Of a stretch of 64,000 nucleotides of DNA, positions 10,201 to 38,575 are shown piece by piece. The notes under the pieces are model-generated. The model saw only the letters and a list, made by a program, of their open reading frames with translations, searched no databases and was not told the origin of the DNA. Each line of letters opens with the position of its first letter. Position 1 is the first letter of the stretch. The stretch is from Metridium senile (Eukaryota; Cnidaria; Anthozoa; Actiniaria; Metridiidae), in assembly GCA_949775045.1 (NCBI GenBank), contig OX459105.1, forward strand, positions 507,638 through 571,637, read 5' to 3'. The position numbers and the translations under genes are program-made.

Positions 10201-13200
10201 GACAGTCATGGTATTGATATGTCTTGGTTCAGTCGGAATGTTGTATAAAGGAAAGCTATGATGCACTTGTTCTGTGGTGTTGTGATATTGTATGTGTGTT
10301 GTTTTGTCCTGCAGTTGACTTACTTTACAAACAGCACATCCTGGGGTTGAAGCATCACCGCCACAGCACTGATAAGAGGAAGTGATCTCACCCGCAACTA
10401 TGTGGATAACAACAAAGTACTATCCATGAAATGATGATGATAATGCTAGTTATTATGATGGTAATTATGATGACTATTTGAAAACCTATGGAAAGCCTAT
10501 GAAAAGACTATGAAAAAACTATGAAAAGACTATTAAAAGCCTATGAAAAGCCTATGAAAATGAAAAGCCTATGAAAAGCCTATGAAAAGCCTATGAAAAG
10601 CCTGTGAAAATGAAAAGCCTATGAAAAGCCTATGAAAAGCCTGTGAAAATGAAAAGCCTATGAAAAGCCCAAAAAAATGTGATCATGGTAACAAAGATAG
10701 GCTGGAGTGGATAACTCTATACATTCACTATAATATGTTATCTAATCCAGCCTCGACTTGAATCTACTTTAATGAGAGTGTCTAATTGTGAAGACTCACT
10801 TCTTCTCCTGAACAATCTCCCCACATGGTAGACACATTCTTCTGGCATGACATAAGAACCATCTTCTCTTACAGTGTAGCGTCTGCCACAGCGACAACAT
10901 GTACGTCTGTTTGCTGCACAAACACAGGATGAATGTTAACACAGTGTATTATAGCCAGTGAATTAAATAATGATTCCAAGAATGAATGCATGAATGTTAA
11001 CATGTATTATAGCCAGAAAGTCAAATAACGACCGACAATGAATGAATAAATTAATGAACAAATAAATTAATGAATTATAAATCTTTTAATGAATGGTTGA
11101 ATAAATGGAAGTATGTATAAATGAACGAATAAATGAACAAATGGATAAATGAATGTATGAATAAACCGATAGCTGGATGAATAAATGAATGGATGTATGA
11201 ATGGACGAACAAATGGATTGATGAATAAATAAATGGATGGATGGTTGGATGGATGAATGAATATATAGATCAATCAATGATTGATTGAATGGATGGATGA
11301 ACAAATGAATCAATGAATCAATGAATGGATGTATGAATGAATGGTTGAATGAATGGATGAATAAATGGATGAATAAATGGATGAATGAATGGATGAATAA
11401 ATGGATATAGGAATGAATAGGTGAATGAATCAGTTAACAATTGAAATCCTTTTTTACCATAACTAAGAGTATTTTAAATTTTCTAGACGGAGTATATAAT
11501 ATAATAATATAATATTTTCCACAGCAGATTCACATAGTGGTTCTTCTTCTGCTGGCACTCACACTCACTACCTCTTCATTGATTTTTGAGTATACTTACG
11601 ATCTTTACTAGGGGTGGGTAGTGGTCTTCGTGGTTTAAATGTAACCTTTCCCGGTGTAGATGGACAATGGCGAGGGTAGCCATTGTCTACAAGTTGCTCT
11701 TCGTTTAACATGTATTGAGATAACAATTCATAGGTCATCTCCCCTGAAAACAGAAAAAATATCAATAAAATAAATGGTTATATCTGCATTCTTTTTTTTC
11801 TTTAAATATATTTATTATTTTCCCTTGCAAACTAGAATGCTATTTTAACTAGACGCTCTAGGAGCGTGAAGTCGGGCTAGTCATAAAATCAACACAGGAG
11901 GCTAAACAATTTCTACGTTGGGCTTCCTGTGTTCATTCCCAAAGCATCATGGGGGACTATACGCGACATGACAGATAGATAGATAGATATATACATAGAT
12001 TGACTAAAAGGTAAACCTATAGTCGGGTCCTCTAGCCCGACTAATAATGATAGAAGTCATCATCAAACTATTATTGTCATCATCGTGATCATAGTCGCCA
12101 CAATCAACATCATCATTGCCATCAATAGCAATACTGTTATCATTGCCATCATTATCATCAGCAATACCATAATCATCATTATCAATGTTATCATAATCAT
12201 TATTATCATTATCAATCATCATCATTTTCATAATGATCATCATCATCATTGTCATAATTTATTATCATCACCATTATCGTCTTGAAATATCATCATCACC
12301 TATATCATGATCATTACCATCATGATCATTATCATGAAACATTATCATCATCACCATTATTATCAATACCATTATCATCATCACCATTATTATCAATACC
12401 ATTATCATCATTACAATCATCATCATTATCATCGTCATCATCACCACCACCATCATCATCATCACAATCATCATTACCATCATCATCATCATCATCATCA
12501 TCATGAAACATTATCATCATCACCATTATTATCAATACCATTATCATCATCACCATTATTATCAATACCATTATCATCATCACCATTATTATCAATACCA
12601 TTATCATCATTACAATCATCATTACCACCATCACTATCATCATTACCATCATCATCATCATCATCACCATCATCATCATTACCTGTCAAATTAGCCACAT
12701 CAATTTTCTTTAGACTTGGACTTTCTTTAGATGCACTACCAGTTATTATTGGTGTTGATGTTGATGCTATCCCGTAAGGGGTAGGGTCATGTTGAAACTC
12801 TGGTGTAGGTTTGCTTCGTAGTACTTTGACAGCATTACAGCAAAGATTTAAATACATAGGTCGACGTGTGGCTCGCTCGTATATACTTCGTTCTTCCTCT
12901 ACACCCTAGAAAAACATTCCATAACCATCACCATTATGTTCAACATCATCAGTCATCACCATCATCTTTATCATCATCCTCATTATTATCATCAACAACA
13001 TCAGCATCATCTTCATCATCATTACCACCATTATCATTATCATCATTGTCGTCACCATCATCGTCTTCATTATCATCACCATTATCATCACCATCATTGT
13101 CATCAACATCATTGCGCTTATTTTCATCACCATCATCATCGTCATTATTATCAACATCATCATCTTCATTATCTTCATCACCATTATCATCATCACCATC

Positions 13201-16200
13201 ATGATCCTCATTATCATCATCAACAACAACATCACCATCGTCTTCATCATCTTTATCATCATCATCATCATCCTCATCATGATCAACAACAACATCATTG
13301 ATCATCATCATTATTGTGGCAATCTCCTACCTTATCAAACGCTTCCTTCTCCGTGGCATAAAGTCTGAGATTCTCATCAATGATTTTATCCAGATATCTC
13401 TGTCGTAGGTTCTGTGGTACTTTAGCACCATACTCTAATGGTATTCTTGGTCGTGCTAGTGAGGTCTGAGTGGTTGGTTTGGGTACATGGGCTAAACGTT
13501 TCTTGGTATGGATGGCATTGGTGTCTGGTGTGGGCTAAACATACAAGAAGGGGTCAGTTGTGACATTGGATAGGGTGGAAGGAGGAGGAGGAGGAATTGG
13601 GGAAGAAGGAGGAGGAGGAGGAGGAGGAGGTGGAGGAGGAGGAGGAGGAGGAGGAGGAGGTGGAGGAGGAGGAGGAGGAGGAGGAGGAGGAGGAGGAGGA
13701 GGAGGAGGAGCTAGAGGAGGAGGAGGAGGAGGAGAAGGAGAAGGAGAAGGAGAAGGAGAAGGAGAAGGAGAAGGAGAAGGAGAAGGAGAAGGAGAAGGAG
13801 AAGGAGAAGGAGAAGGAGAAGGAGAAGGAGAAGGAGAAGGAGAAGGAGAAGGAGAAGGAGAAGGAGAAGGAGAAGGAGAAGGAGAAGGAGAAGGAGAAGG
13901 AGAAGGAGAAGGAGAAGGAGAAGGAGAAGGAGAAGGAGAAGGAGAAGGAGAAGGAGAAGAATGCAGTTTAGAACTACATGTGTCACAGGAACAACCAATA
14001 GTGAGAAACTGAAAAGCTACAACAATTACACTATTTACTATTGTAGTCCATACCTTTGGTGGAGTTGCTGGTATGCTTGTTGTTGCTTTGGGTAATCTCC
14101 GTACTGGGTTAATATTACTTGCTTTCCTTTGTATTAACTATATACAAGGACAAGCAACAGGATTAGCATGATACAAGTTGAAAGAATGAGAGTAAGGGTG
14201 ATTAAAAACGAATAAAAAAAAATTGATATAATTATATATAGATGAATTTAGGTATCATTGAATGAATTGATGAATGAATGGATGATTGAATAAATGTATA
14301 AATGAATGAATAAATGAATGAATAAATGAAATCAATGAACAAATAGATAAATGAATGAATGAATGAATGAATGAATGAATGAATGAATGAATGAATTAAT
14401 GAATGAATGAATGAATGAAATGATAAATAAATGAATGACTGACTGAATACATGGATAAATGAATGATTGAATGAATGACTAAATGAATGGATAAATGAAT
14501 GTGATTTGATAAATGACTGACTGAATAAATGAATGACTGAATAAATGGATAAATGAATGAATGAATGAATAGCAATCAATGAAAAAAATGGTATAAAGAA
14601 ACAGATATTAACAATCACTTACATAAGTAGGATTGTGCGCAACTCTTCTTTTCTTTCCCAATCCCTGCATTTCCGACGTACTGCCAGTCCTATCCTTTGC
14701 AGGTGACACCTCTGCTGCTGTCACCCCTGACGTACTCGCAACACTCTCACTTAATTGTCTTTTAACTCCCTCTTTCTTTGGGTCATAATTATCAAAAATC
14801 TCTTTCAGAGTGTCTGTGCCACTTTCAGCAGTTTCTGGCTCTGAATCACTGAAACTATCGCTACTAAAACCAATTTCTTCATCACTCTCAAAAAGAGAGT
14901 TTATGGTTTCAACTGTGTGTGAACTTTTCGTTTTTGAGCTTTGAGCATTTCCTTTGTTCAATGTTGAAGTTTCGTTTCTATTTTTTGTACTTTTTGACTC
15001 ATTGCTTTTTGGAGTTCTTGGAGTCATATGTTTACGGAGTGTTTTTAACTTCACATCATCGCTTGCAATTGTTTTGTGTTTACCAGTCGAAGAGCTTGAT
15101 TGGTCAGGCTTTTCCTTTTCTTGTGATTTTGTTTTTGACTTTTTCGGAGAGAGGAAAAAATCTATGTCTTGCAGCTCTCGCTTAGTTTTCGACTTCTTGT
15201 CAGAGTTTGGGTCAGCAACCTTGTCTAGTTTTTTGAATTTTAAACTAATGCTTGATTTTTCTTTTTCAGAGCTTTCTTTTGATTTCTTTGTGGAATTCTC
15301 AGTAATTTGTTTTTTCATACTATCTTTTTCGTGTAATTTCTTGCGTTTTAATCTATCTTTTTCAGAGTCTAAAGTTGTGGAGGAATTTTCATGATTTTTC
15401 TTCTCAGATTTATCCACTTTCTTACTCAATTCATCACTTCCAGTTGAAGATTTTCTTCTTTTCGCTGCAACATGGATACTTTCCTCATCTAAATCAAGTT
15501 TCCTCTTTGCATTATCAACGGTTTTATGGTGAGTCTTATCGTGAACCTGTTCCATCAAATCTTCAGTAATATTAAATTCAAACTCTGTGACATTGTTGTC
15601 TACATCTTTATTGTAAGGTTTACTTGTTTCAGTATTCAAATCATGTTTTTCACTAGAATTTTCTTTGTGTAAACTAGACTTTTCAGTAGCGATTTGTAAT
15701 TCCTGCTTTGAAGGTAGTTCACTTTCATTGGAAATTTTTGTTGAGATATCTTTAATGTTTTGGTTACATCCAACTCTTGAAGCATTACTTTTATCATCTT
15801 TAGTTTTTATATCAGTTGTTTCAGAAATCTTGTCTTTGACAATTGACTTTTCCTCGTTTTTGTCTGTGTTTTTGTCTGGGAGTGAGTTTTTTTCCTTCTT
15901 TTTATCAAGAAATGTTTTTTCTTTGTCACTAGTGATTGAATTTTCTGTTTTATTAGTGGATAATTTTTCTTTTTTATTAGAGGATATTTTGTCCTCATCT
16001 GTAAATGTTTTTTCCTTCTTGTCCTTGCCAATTGATTTATCGTTTTCATTGGCTAATGATTTCTCTTTCACTGTACTTCTTTTCTTGATGTTGATCACAT
16101 CGCTCAACTTTTTGCTACTGTAGTGAGTGTGTAAGGAAGCTGACGCTTCTTCAACAGCAGCTTCAAGTTTATTTAATGACTCGAGAATTGATAAACTTTT

Positions 16201-18595
16201 GCTCTGAGGTGTTTTCTGTACTTGTTTCTTGGCTGGCTCCTTGGGTTTGGTAGCTTGTGGTTCAGCTGGTGCAGCTTTGTTTTGAGATTGAATGTCTGAA
16301 GTGGTAGCACTGCCTGGTTCATGGTTTGGTAAAGATAAAGAGGATTTAGGGCTGGCTTCTACTGTGTCTTTAGCTTTTGATGGTGGAGATGTTTTGTCTG
16401 GAAGAGTAAGGATTTATTAAGTATTAGGTAAACAATATTGACATGCAGAAAGATGTAGATGTACATAAAATACTGTCAGTGTAATTAATATTGTTATCAT
16501 TGTGATTATATCATGAGTATAAGAATCAATAAGAATAATTATTATTGATATTATCATCATCACTGCCACCATCTTCATCAACATTGATCATTATTTTCAT
16601 AAGCATCATAAGCATCACCATCATCTTCTTTATCATCATCATCACTATCATTGTCATCATCACCATCACTATCATATATAATATAATATATAACTATAAT
16701 TACCTCCGGAATCTGTTTTTGTAGCTGGAACCTTTGTTTTCAAGCAGCTTTTAACCGTAGACTTTGTTGCGCTTCCATGGCCTAGATTATACAAACAACA
16801 ACAAACAGTGGAAATGAAAATGAAGATATGCGTTTGGGAGAACACGATAGCAGATCAGTCCAAACATGAGACATGTTTGTCAGTATTTCATCTCTTTTAT
16901 GAAATAACAATTATGTGAGATGACAAAAAAATTATTTTTTTATTTGTTTGATGATGTCATTTCTCCCTACATTAAATTGCACACTTTTGAAACAGACAAA
17001 TTAATGTATTTTCTATGCTTTATGAGTATTTTTTATGCTCTAGCTTATGAAAAATGCGTTTTTGACCAATCAACATTTGTATACTATCCCAGTTATTATA
17101 TAATAACACTTCAGTATATTACTCTTTACAGCGATATTCATTGTATCGCGACCTGCTGTTTGAAAATTCGGTTTGATTTGGTCTTTTGTGGACCGTCAAT
17201 CGTACGCTTTGCGAAGTCCAAAACCCTGATAAATAGACAAAACATTTGAAAACCCCAACGATAACAACCCGCTGATTATCAAACGAACGTTGATCTACTT
17301 TGACCCAGGCTCGACAGCTAAGCTTTTTGCCTCTAAAGGCTAGGTACCTAAGCTAGCTAAATTGTCAACGTTCGTTTGATAACCAACTGGTTGTTATCGT
17401 TGGGGTTTTTAAATGTTTTGTCTATTTATTGGTGGTTTTGGACTTCACAAAGCGTAATACAACACATGAGGTAATAAAGCAGACATTACAAACTTTTATT
17501 GGTCTTTATTGTGGTTTATTAATGAGTAATTTTCATTTGTTAGTAAATTATACAACGATCTATGTTTCCCTCGGAAATGTCATGTGTCCTATATATATAG
17601 CTCATGATCAGCGGCTAACCATTACATAACTCCGCCCCCTAGTTGATTGACGGTCCACAAAAGATCAAATCAAACCGAAGTTTTCAAACAGCAGGTCGCG
17701 ATACAACGAATTTCGCTGTAACACCTCAATTCCATTGTGTTCTTTTGTTGTTGTTTGACTATCACGCTTTAACTAATAAATGTTGTTTCATGGGTTTCAA
17801 GTGATTTTCATATGACCGTGCAAGAGAATAGACCATTTAGTTTGTGGTAGTTGATAAACAACAAAAGAAAACAATGGGTTTTATAGTGTTTCACTCTTGG
17901 CATAAATGACCTCAAAATCGCTCATCAGAAACGTCCTTAAAACTTGGAAATCCTATTTACTTTATGATATGAAGTCCAAACAAGCTATAATTTTCACAGC
18001 ACATTACAGATATGACAATTGAAATTTACAACTTGAAATTTTTAAAATACGCCCTAATGAGCGACTTTGAGTTCATTTATGCCAAGTGTGTTTACTACTA
18101 ACTATTACATTGACTATTCATTCGATATTCACGGTCATATGAAGATCCCTCTATCATTAACCCGTGAAACAAAGTATATTAGTTAAATCGTGATATTCAA
18201 ATAACAACAAAAGAACACAATGGAATTAAGGTACATTTAAGATTGATACACTAAAGTGTGTTTCACGGGTTAATAAGAACACAGCTCTACTGACGTACTA
18301 TAAATACGCTAAATTGTATTGAAAACCACTACAATATAGAAACAAAAGAATTGGAGTGCAAATACTCAAAAACGGCTCTAAAAGATAATTATGACAATTC
18401 AAATAACTAAATAACGAGTTTGTCTAATCAAAGTATTCCAAACGATTTAAAAATTGTGTAAAATAGAATAAATTTTAAGCTCAAATTCTACTAACCTGGT
18501 TTGGCATGTCTAAAATGGCAGTAAGGTCGGTGGCACAAACCATGGATGAAGAAAGGACAGTTTGCACTCCGAAAATATCCCGCAGAAGAGAACAT
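7218..18595 (-). CDS. REXO1: RNA exonuclease 1 homolog (DEDDh 3'-5' exonuclease), 14 exons
   Basis: Nuclear DEDDh exonuclease of the REX1/REXO1 family, related to yeast Rex1/Rnh70 which trims 5S rRNA and tRNA 3' ends; vertebrate REXO1 also binds elongin A. Exons: 18595-18496, 16781-16704, 16397-14623, 14137-14054, 13534-13331, 12905-12683, 11743-11600, 10913-10800, 10397-10324, 9751-9647, 9137-9022, 8397-8259, 7708-7588 and 7318-7218. All phases agree and total 3378 nt (1125 aa). N-terminal CCCH finger: C13, C21, C26, H30 ([18 protein letters not shown]). Exon 3 encodes ~590 lysine/serine-rich, presumably disordered residues. A middle block [11 protein letters not shown]...[11 protein letters not shown] is followed by a Cys-rich TCCRCG/CC...C module. 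The exonuclease motifs are VDCEM (D964, E966), GHSLESDLL (D1047) and GHDSYEDA (H1096, D1101). All catalytic residues are present. The first exon is far upstream but fits in sequence and phase. Confidence 0.95.
7341..7549. repeat. 70-bp tandem repeat, REXO1 last intron
   Basis: Three copies starting at 7341, 7411 and 7481 (CACTAGTTTAACCGCTAGTT...; CACTGACGCAGTCCA at unit ends). The third is degraded. Related sequence in reverse orientation occurs around 35865-35985. Confidence 0.85.
7755..8245. repeat. 66-bp minisatellite array, locus B (REXO1 intron)
   Basis: About 7.5 copies of the 66-bp unit in the orientation that is open on the plus strand ([22 protein letters not shown] per unit), between REXO1 exons 12 and 13. 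It is the longest of the five loci. Units differ by a few substitutions only, so expansion or homogenisation was recent. I do not regard it as a gene: it is antisense to REXO1 and the same unit appears elsewhere without a common flank. Confidence 0.9.
8398..9021. repeat. REXO1 intron with GAT-rich simple repeats
   Basis: Imperfect GAT/GGTGAT tracts at about 8408-8615 and 8865-9000. Between them, about 8640-8860, an imperfect inverted pair is visible around TAGCGCAGCGC and GCGCTGCGCTAT. Confidence 0.65.
9449..9534. repeat. G-rich tract with G-quadruplex potential
   Basis: Runs of 3-13 consecutive G separated by A, GT or AAA, in a REXO1 intron; C-rich in the sense of REXO1 transcription. More than four G3+ runs occur in 80 bp, so quadruplex formation on the plus strand is possible. 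Confidence 0.7.
10485..10675. repeat. 11-bp tandem repeat (AGCCTATGAAA)n
   Basis: About 15 copies, some interrupted by a shorter TGAAAATGAAA variant, in the intron between REXO1 exons 9 and 8. Confidence 0.85.
11036..11435. repeat. (GAAT/GATG/AAAT)n tetranucleotide tract
   Basis: Imperfect GAAT/GGAT/AAAT tetranucleotides filling much of the intron between REXO1 exons 8 and 7. The open frames on the reverse strand (isoleucine/histidine/phenylalanine-rich) are artefacts. Confidence 0.85.
11848..12047. mobile_element. MITE family 2, copy 2
   Basis: Same ends as the copy at 6273-6430, with an internal GATAGATAGATA run and the paired sequences GTCGGGCTAGTC / CTAGCCCGACTA near its termini. It also contains an inverted AACACAGGA(A)GC pair at about 11893-11935. 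Confidence 0.6.
12056..12682. repeat. (ATC)n microsatellite with 30-bp higher-order repeat
   Basis: ATC-rich sequence up to the donor of REXO1 exon 6. Within about 12340-12610 a 30-bp unit (ATTATCATCATCACCATTAT plus TATCAATACC) recurs in tandem, separated by pure ATC stretches. In the REXO1 transcript sense it is GAT-rich and starts at the splice donor itself. Confidence 0.85.
12925..13318. repeat. (ATC)n microsatellite, REXO1 intron 5
   Basis: Near-continuous ATC/ACC/TTC trinucleotides occupy the intron between REXO1 exons 5 and 6. Confidence 0.85.
13574..13960. repeat. Polypurine tract (GGA)n followed by (GAAGGA)n
   Basis: About 390 bp with almost no pyrimidine on the plus strand: first GGA triplets (13577-13732), then about 38 uninterrupted GAAGGA hexamers to 13960. 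It lies in REXO1 intron 4, so the transcript is CU-rich. Frames reading poly-G/E, poly-E/K or poly-L are artefacts. Such mirror-symmetric purine tracts can form triplex DNA. Confidence 0.95.
14240..14580. repeat. (AATG)n tetranucleotide tract, REXO1 intron 3
   Basis: AATG/AAAT tandem repeats ending about 40 bp from the donor of the large REXO1 exon. Confidence 0.9.
16400..16700. repeat. REXO1 intron 2 with (ATC)n tract
   Basis: ATC-rich simple sequence at about 16553-16672 between REXO1 exons 2 and 3; the remainder is AT-rich with no other feature seen. Confidence 0.75.
17127..17721. mobile_element. Foldback element 1 in REXO1 intron 1
   Basis: Left arm from about 17127 (ACAGCGATATTCATTGTATC ... 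TTTTGTGGACCGTCAAT) is mirrored by the right arm ending at 17720 (ATTGACGGTCCACAAAAG ... CGCTGT). Inner arms match too: AAAACCCCAACGATAACAAC near 17258 and GTTGTTATCGTTGGGG near 17391. About 595 bp, no meaningful ORF. Confidence 0.75.
17728..18227. mobile_element. Foldback element 2 in REXO1 intron 1
   Basis: Immediately follows element 1. Terminal inverted repeats of about 66 bp begin ATTCCATTGTGTTCTTTTGT and end CAAAAGAACACAATGGAAT; they include TAGTTAAA and CGTGATA blocks. An inner inverted pair (CTTGGCATAAATGA near 17896; TCATTTATGCCAAG near 18075) sits inside. A fragment of the family is at the left edge of the window. Confidence 0.75.
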
Positions 18596-19197
18596 TTTAC
18601 CATACTTGAACTTCTAGCGAAGTATCGAAGAAATAGTCATAAAAAAACATTGATTTTTGGAGCTGCTTTTCACGCCAAGATTTTGAAGAAAACATTTCTT
18701 TACATTCATGTGGCTTAGTAGCCACGCAGTTATTCTGGTCGTGCGACTTGGCTTGTTGGATAGACTGGGGACGAGTTGAGGATTTTGATAATGATAATGA
18801 TGATAATGATTGCGATGATTATAATAAGGATAATGATGACAATTATAATAGCGAAGATGATGATGATGGGGATAGTGATGGTAATAATAATGATTATGAT
18901 GAAGATGGTGATGACGATGACGATGAAGACGATGGTGCTGATGATGATGATTATGATGATGGTTATGATGATAATGATGATAATGGCCGTGATGATGATG
19001 ATGAAAATCTATGATAACGATACTGATAATAACAATAACAATACAGTCCACGAGTTACCCACGTGGAAAAATGCGGAAACGGGCTTCCTGTGTAAACATG
19101 CCAAAGGACTTGATTGATGTTGATCAACTTGTTGTGCTAGCTTCAATTCTGACTCATGGTTATGCCAAAATCTTAATCGATTGTACTTGAATCTAGA
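18596..19197. promoter_or_regulatory. Divergent REXO1 / PC4-like promoter region with (GAT)n
   Basis: The 602 bp between the two start codons include a GAT-rich microsatellite at about 18780-19013. On the PC4-like side lies GGGCTTCCTGTGT at about 19080-19092, the reverse complement of the ETS-like motif in the CTH/PIGQ promoter. Promoter function is inferred from position. Confidence 0.5.
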
Positions 19198-35389
<16,192 letters not shown>

Positions 35390-35522
35390 TCAAATATCTA
35401 TCTGATGTAAATTACGCAATATTATTATTACAATTATAATATTTAAGGTATTATATGTTTAAGCTTAAAATATTTGAGTCCATCGTCCAAGGGAAATGGG
35501 TTTGTGTTCAAGATAGCAAGAT

Positions 35523-35658
35523 AGCGAGGTTCTACTGTATTCGATATAGCGAGGTTCTACTGTATTCGACATAGCAAGGTTCTACTGTATTCGATATAGT
35601 GAGGTTCTACTGTATTCGGGCGAGGTTCTACTGTATTCGAGCGAGGTTCTACTGTATA
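35523..35658. repeat. 21-25-bp tandem repeat (GAGGTTCTACTGTATTCG...)
   Basis: Six copies; the first four have period 25 and the last two period 21. Confidence 0.85.
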
Positions 35659-35864
35659 TCAATCATTCTCTGAGCTACTAAAATGACCTTGTTTTATAGG
35701 AATTTGCTTATCAGTTAAAAGATAAATTGGATAAATTCTTGTGTTATCTGCGACGTGTGCTGCGACCACTTGGGCTATCGCTTTAGTATCTCTGACAGTT
35801 ATGAAGTGAGCGAAGTAATGGTTTCAATAGCTTTTTAAGTGAAGATGATAGAGCTTTGAATGTC

Positions 35865-35985
35865 GATAACTAGCGATTAAGCTACTACGCTGTTCGATGA
35901 CTATTATAAGTAAAACTAGTGTGCGCTGTGTAAATGTTTCTAAAGTTAGAATGTATAATGACTAGCGGTTGAACTATTGCGGATG
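35865..35985. repeat. Diverged reverse-orientation copy of the 70-bp repeat
   Basis: GATAACTAGCGATTAAGCTA, AAAACTAGTGTGCGCTG, AAATGTTTCTAAAG and AATGACTAGCGGTTGAACTA match the reverse complement of the units at 7341-7549. It indicates a dispersed family, not a local duplication. Confidence 0.5.
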
Positions 35986-36059
35986 GTGCCATGGTTTTCA
36001 AAGTGAAAATGCATGGTATTAATATAAAATATTAAGCAAGCAAACGAGCTAACATACAT

Positions 36060-36430
36060 TAACAAATACTGAAACGGACCAGTTAAAATACAACAAACAC
36101 ACTAATAAACAAACAAATGAACGAACAAATAAACAAATAAACGAACAAACAAACAAACAAATGAACAAACAAATAAACAAACAAATAAACGAACAAACAA
36201 ATAAACAAACAAGCAAATAAACAAACAAATAAACGAACAAACAAATAAACAAACAAACAAATAAATGAACACATAAACAAATAATCGAACGAACAAAAAA
36301 ATAAATGAACAGACGAACAAACAAACAAATAAACGTACGAATAAACAAATAAGCAAACAAAACAAACAAATAAACCAACGAACAAATAAACGAACAAACG
36401 AATAAACCAACGAACAAACAAATAAACTAA
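36060..36430. repeat. (AAAC/AAAT)n tetranucleotide tract
   Basis: AACA/AATA/ACGA tetranucleotides; the reverse strand reads long Cys/Leu/Phe-rich frames that are artefacts. A related tract is at 36700-36870. Confidence 0.9.
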
Positions 36431-37211
36431 AGAAAACAATTTTCATCACTAGAATATAAATACAACACAAATTACTCTTGTTTGTTTAATGGTTGTTTTT
36501 GCGTCTTGTTTTCATATGTTATCAAGTTTTAGAGCCGGTATCCGATGTAAAGATATACTTTACCGCCTTATATACTATCACTGTTTTAAAGATATGAATT
36601 GGACAATGTTCAATTGGCACCAATTGTTGTCATGTTTTCGATTTTACTGATATAGAAACTGTACTACAACTTGCAAACACTAGCTATAACCAAAAAATAC
36701 ACAAGCAAGCAAACATACAAGCAAGCAAACAAACAAACGTACTAGCAAATAAACATACAAGCAAATAAACATATTAGCAAATACTGAACACATAAGTAAA
36801 CAAACAAGCAAACATACAAGCAAATAAACAAACGAACAAGCAAATAAACAAACAAGCAATCGAAAACATACGAATAATTAATTAAATAAGTAAATAAATA
36901 AAACAAAAATAGATAAATTGCTGATAATACGAATGCAGAATAAAAACAGAAATAACGAACAAGAAATAAAGAGAATAATGTGTAATAACTAGCTTAAATT
37001 TACTATTATAGTAAACGATTTTCAATTTGATGTCGTACGTGACTACGTGATAATTGCGAGTTCGTTGTTGCACGGGGGAATTTTGTTTTTCACAGCCGAT
37101 AATTAAAAATGACTAATTAGTTTTGATTGGCAAAGGTGTGAAAAACTGCATTCCACGTGCAACGTATGATTACAAACCGACCATGCAGAAAGTGGAGTAT
37201 CGCTGTAAGAG

Positions 37212-37660
37212 GGATAGGTTGATGGATAGATAGATGAATAAATGGATGGATAGATAGTTGAAAAAATGGATGGATGAATTAATGAATGAATAGATGAAAT
37301 GAATGGGTGGATAGATAGTTGAATAAATGGATGAATGTATGTATGTATGAATTAAAGATTAAATAGATGGAATCGATGGATGAATAGATAGATAGATAGT
37401 TAAATAAATAAATGGATGGATGGATGGATGAATTAATGAATGAAATGGATGGATAGATAGTTTAATAAATAGATGAATGAATGAATGAATAGATAAATGA
37501 GATGGATAGCGGATAGATGGGTAATCAATGAACAAACGAACGAAGGATTAAATATATCAAATAGATAAATATGGAAATAAATAATATGAAGAAATTATGA
37601 ATCAACAAAATGATAAATAAACAATGAATGGATGAATAAATGAATGGATGAAATAGTTCG
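37212..37660. repeat. (GATA/GATG/GAAT)n tetranucleotide tract
   Basis: Mixed tetranucleotide repeats with no other structure. Confidence 0.85.
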
Positions 37661-38319
37661 ACATTAATATTCAATGATTTGTTATGGCCTATGTTATTCG
37701 CTTTAAACAAAGAGCTTTGTCGGGCTGGCCAAACTGATACTTTGTGCGCATGATAGATGTTTTAACAAATTTTCCATCTGCCATTGTCCATCTGCTAGCG
37801 ATCACGAAAACGTGTTTACGCTTTTGAACATCAATGGACAATGTTAAACCAACATGTACGAAGACTGGCGTAACCAAACTAGTGTAGTAAAGCTGCAACA
37901 ATGTTTCTAAAGTCTGCTAAAATCACGAAAACTTGTTTAAGCTTTTGAAAAACAATCATTAAACCAATAAATGAAAGAAAAACATCCTTTTCCTTAGTTC
38001 GTGCGAGACGGTTTTTTTTTTCTGCAGAGTCTTACGTGCCCGCACCAGATTATTATCCAAGCCATAAGTCAACATGAATTTTCAATTGAGCGACTGCAAA
38101 GTTTAGATTCAACAATTTACTCAATTCAGTATTTGACTACTTATTTTTGCAGTGAGTAACTGGATGCATTGATTAATTCAGTTATTGGAGTAACAACTGC
38201 TCAATCTGCGTTCTTGCAGCGGGTGACTGGATGCATCGATTTACTCTGTTATCTAAGCCATTTGTTATCAATAATAACTTCATATGACTTTGAAAAGCTT
38301 ACGGCACGATCGTGGTTAA

Positions 38320-38575
38320 GAAAAGGAAGAAAGGAGGGAGGAAGGAACAAAGGAAGGAAGGGAGGAAGGAACGAAGGAATGAAGGAAGGAGGAAGGTAGA
38401 AGGAAGGAAGGATAGAAGGAAGGAAGGAAGGAAGGAAGGAAGGAAGGAAGGAAGGAAGGAAGGAAGGAAGGAAGGAAGGAAGGAAGGAAGGAAGGAAGGA
38501 AGGAAGGAAGGAAGGAAGGAAGGAAGGAAGGGAGGGAGGGAGGGAGGAAGGAAGTAAGGAGGGAAGTATGTAAGA
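38320..38575. repeat. (GGAA)n polypurine microsatellite
   Basis: Interrupted to about 38410, then more than 25 uninterrupted AAGG units, ending in GGGA. A GRKE-type frame is an artefact. Confidence 0.95.

Noticed and set aside
13560..14012. Long poly-Glu/Gly/Lys and poly-Leu open frames
   Set aside because: They are translations of the (GGA)n(GAAGGA)n tract inside a REXO1 intron; no start context or flanking conserved sequence.
14919..16123. Several 60-150-codon plus-strand frames
   Set aside because: They are shadows of the Lys/Ser-rich REXO1 exon 3 on the opposite strand (rich in Phe/Leu/Ser).
17127..18227. A single transposon with internal gene
   Set aside because: Two independent sets of inverted arms are visible and no frame above about 110 codons or with transposase motifs exists.
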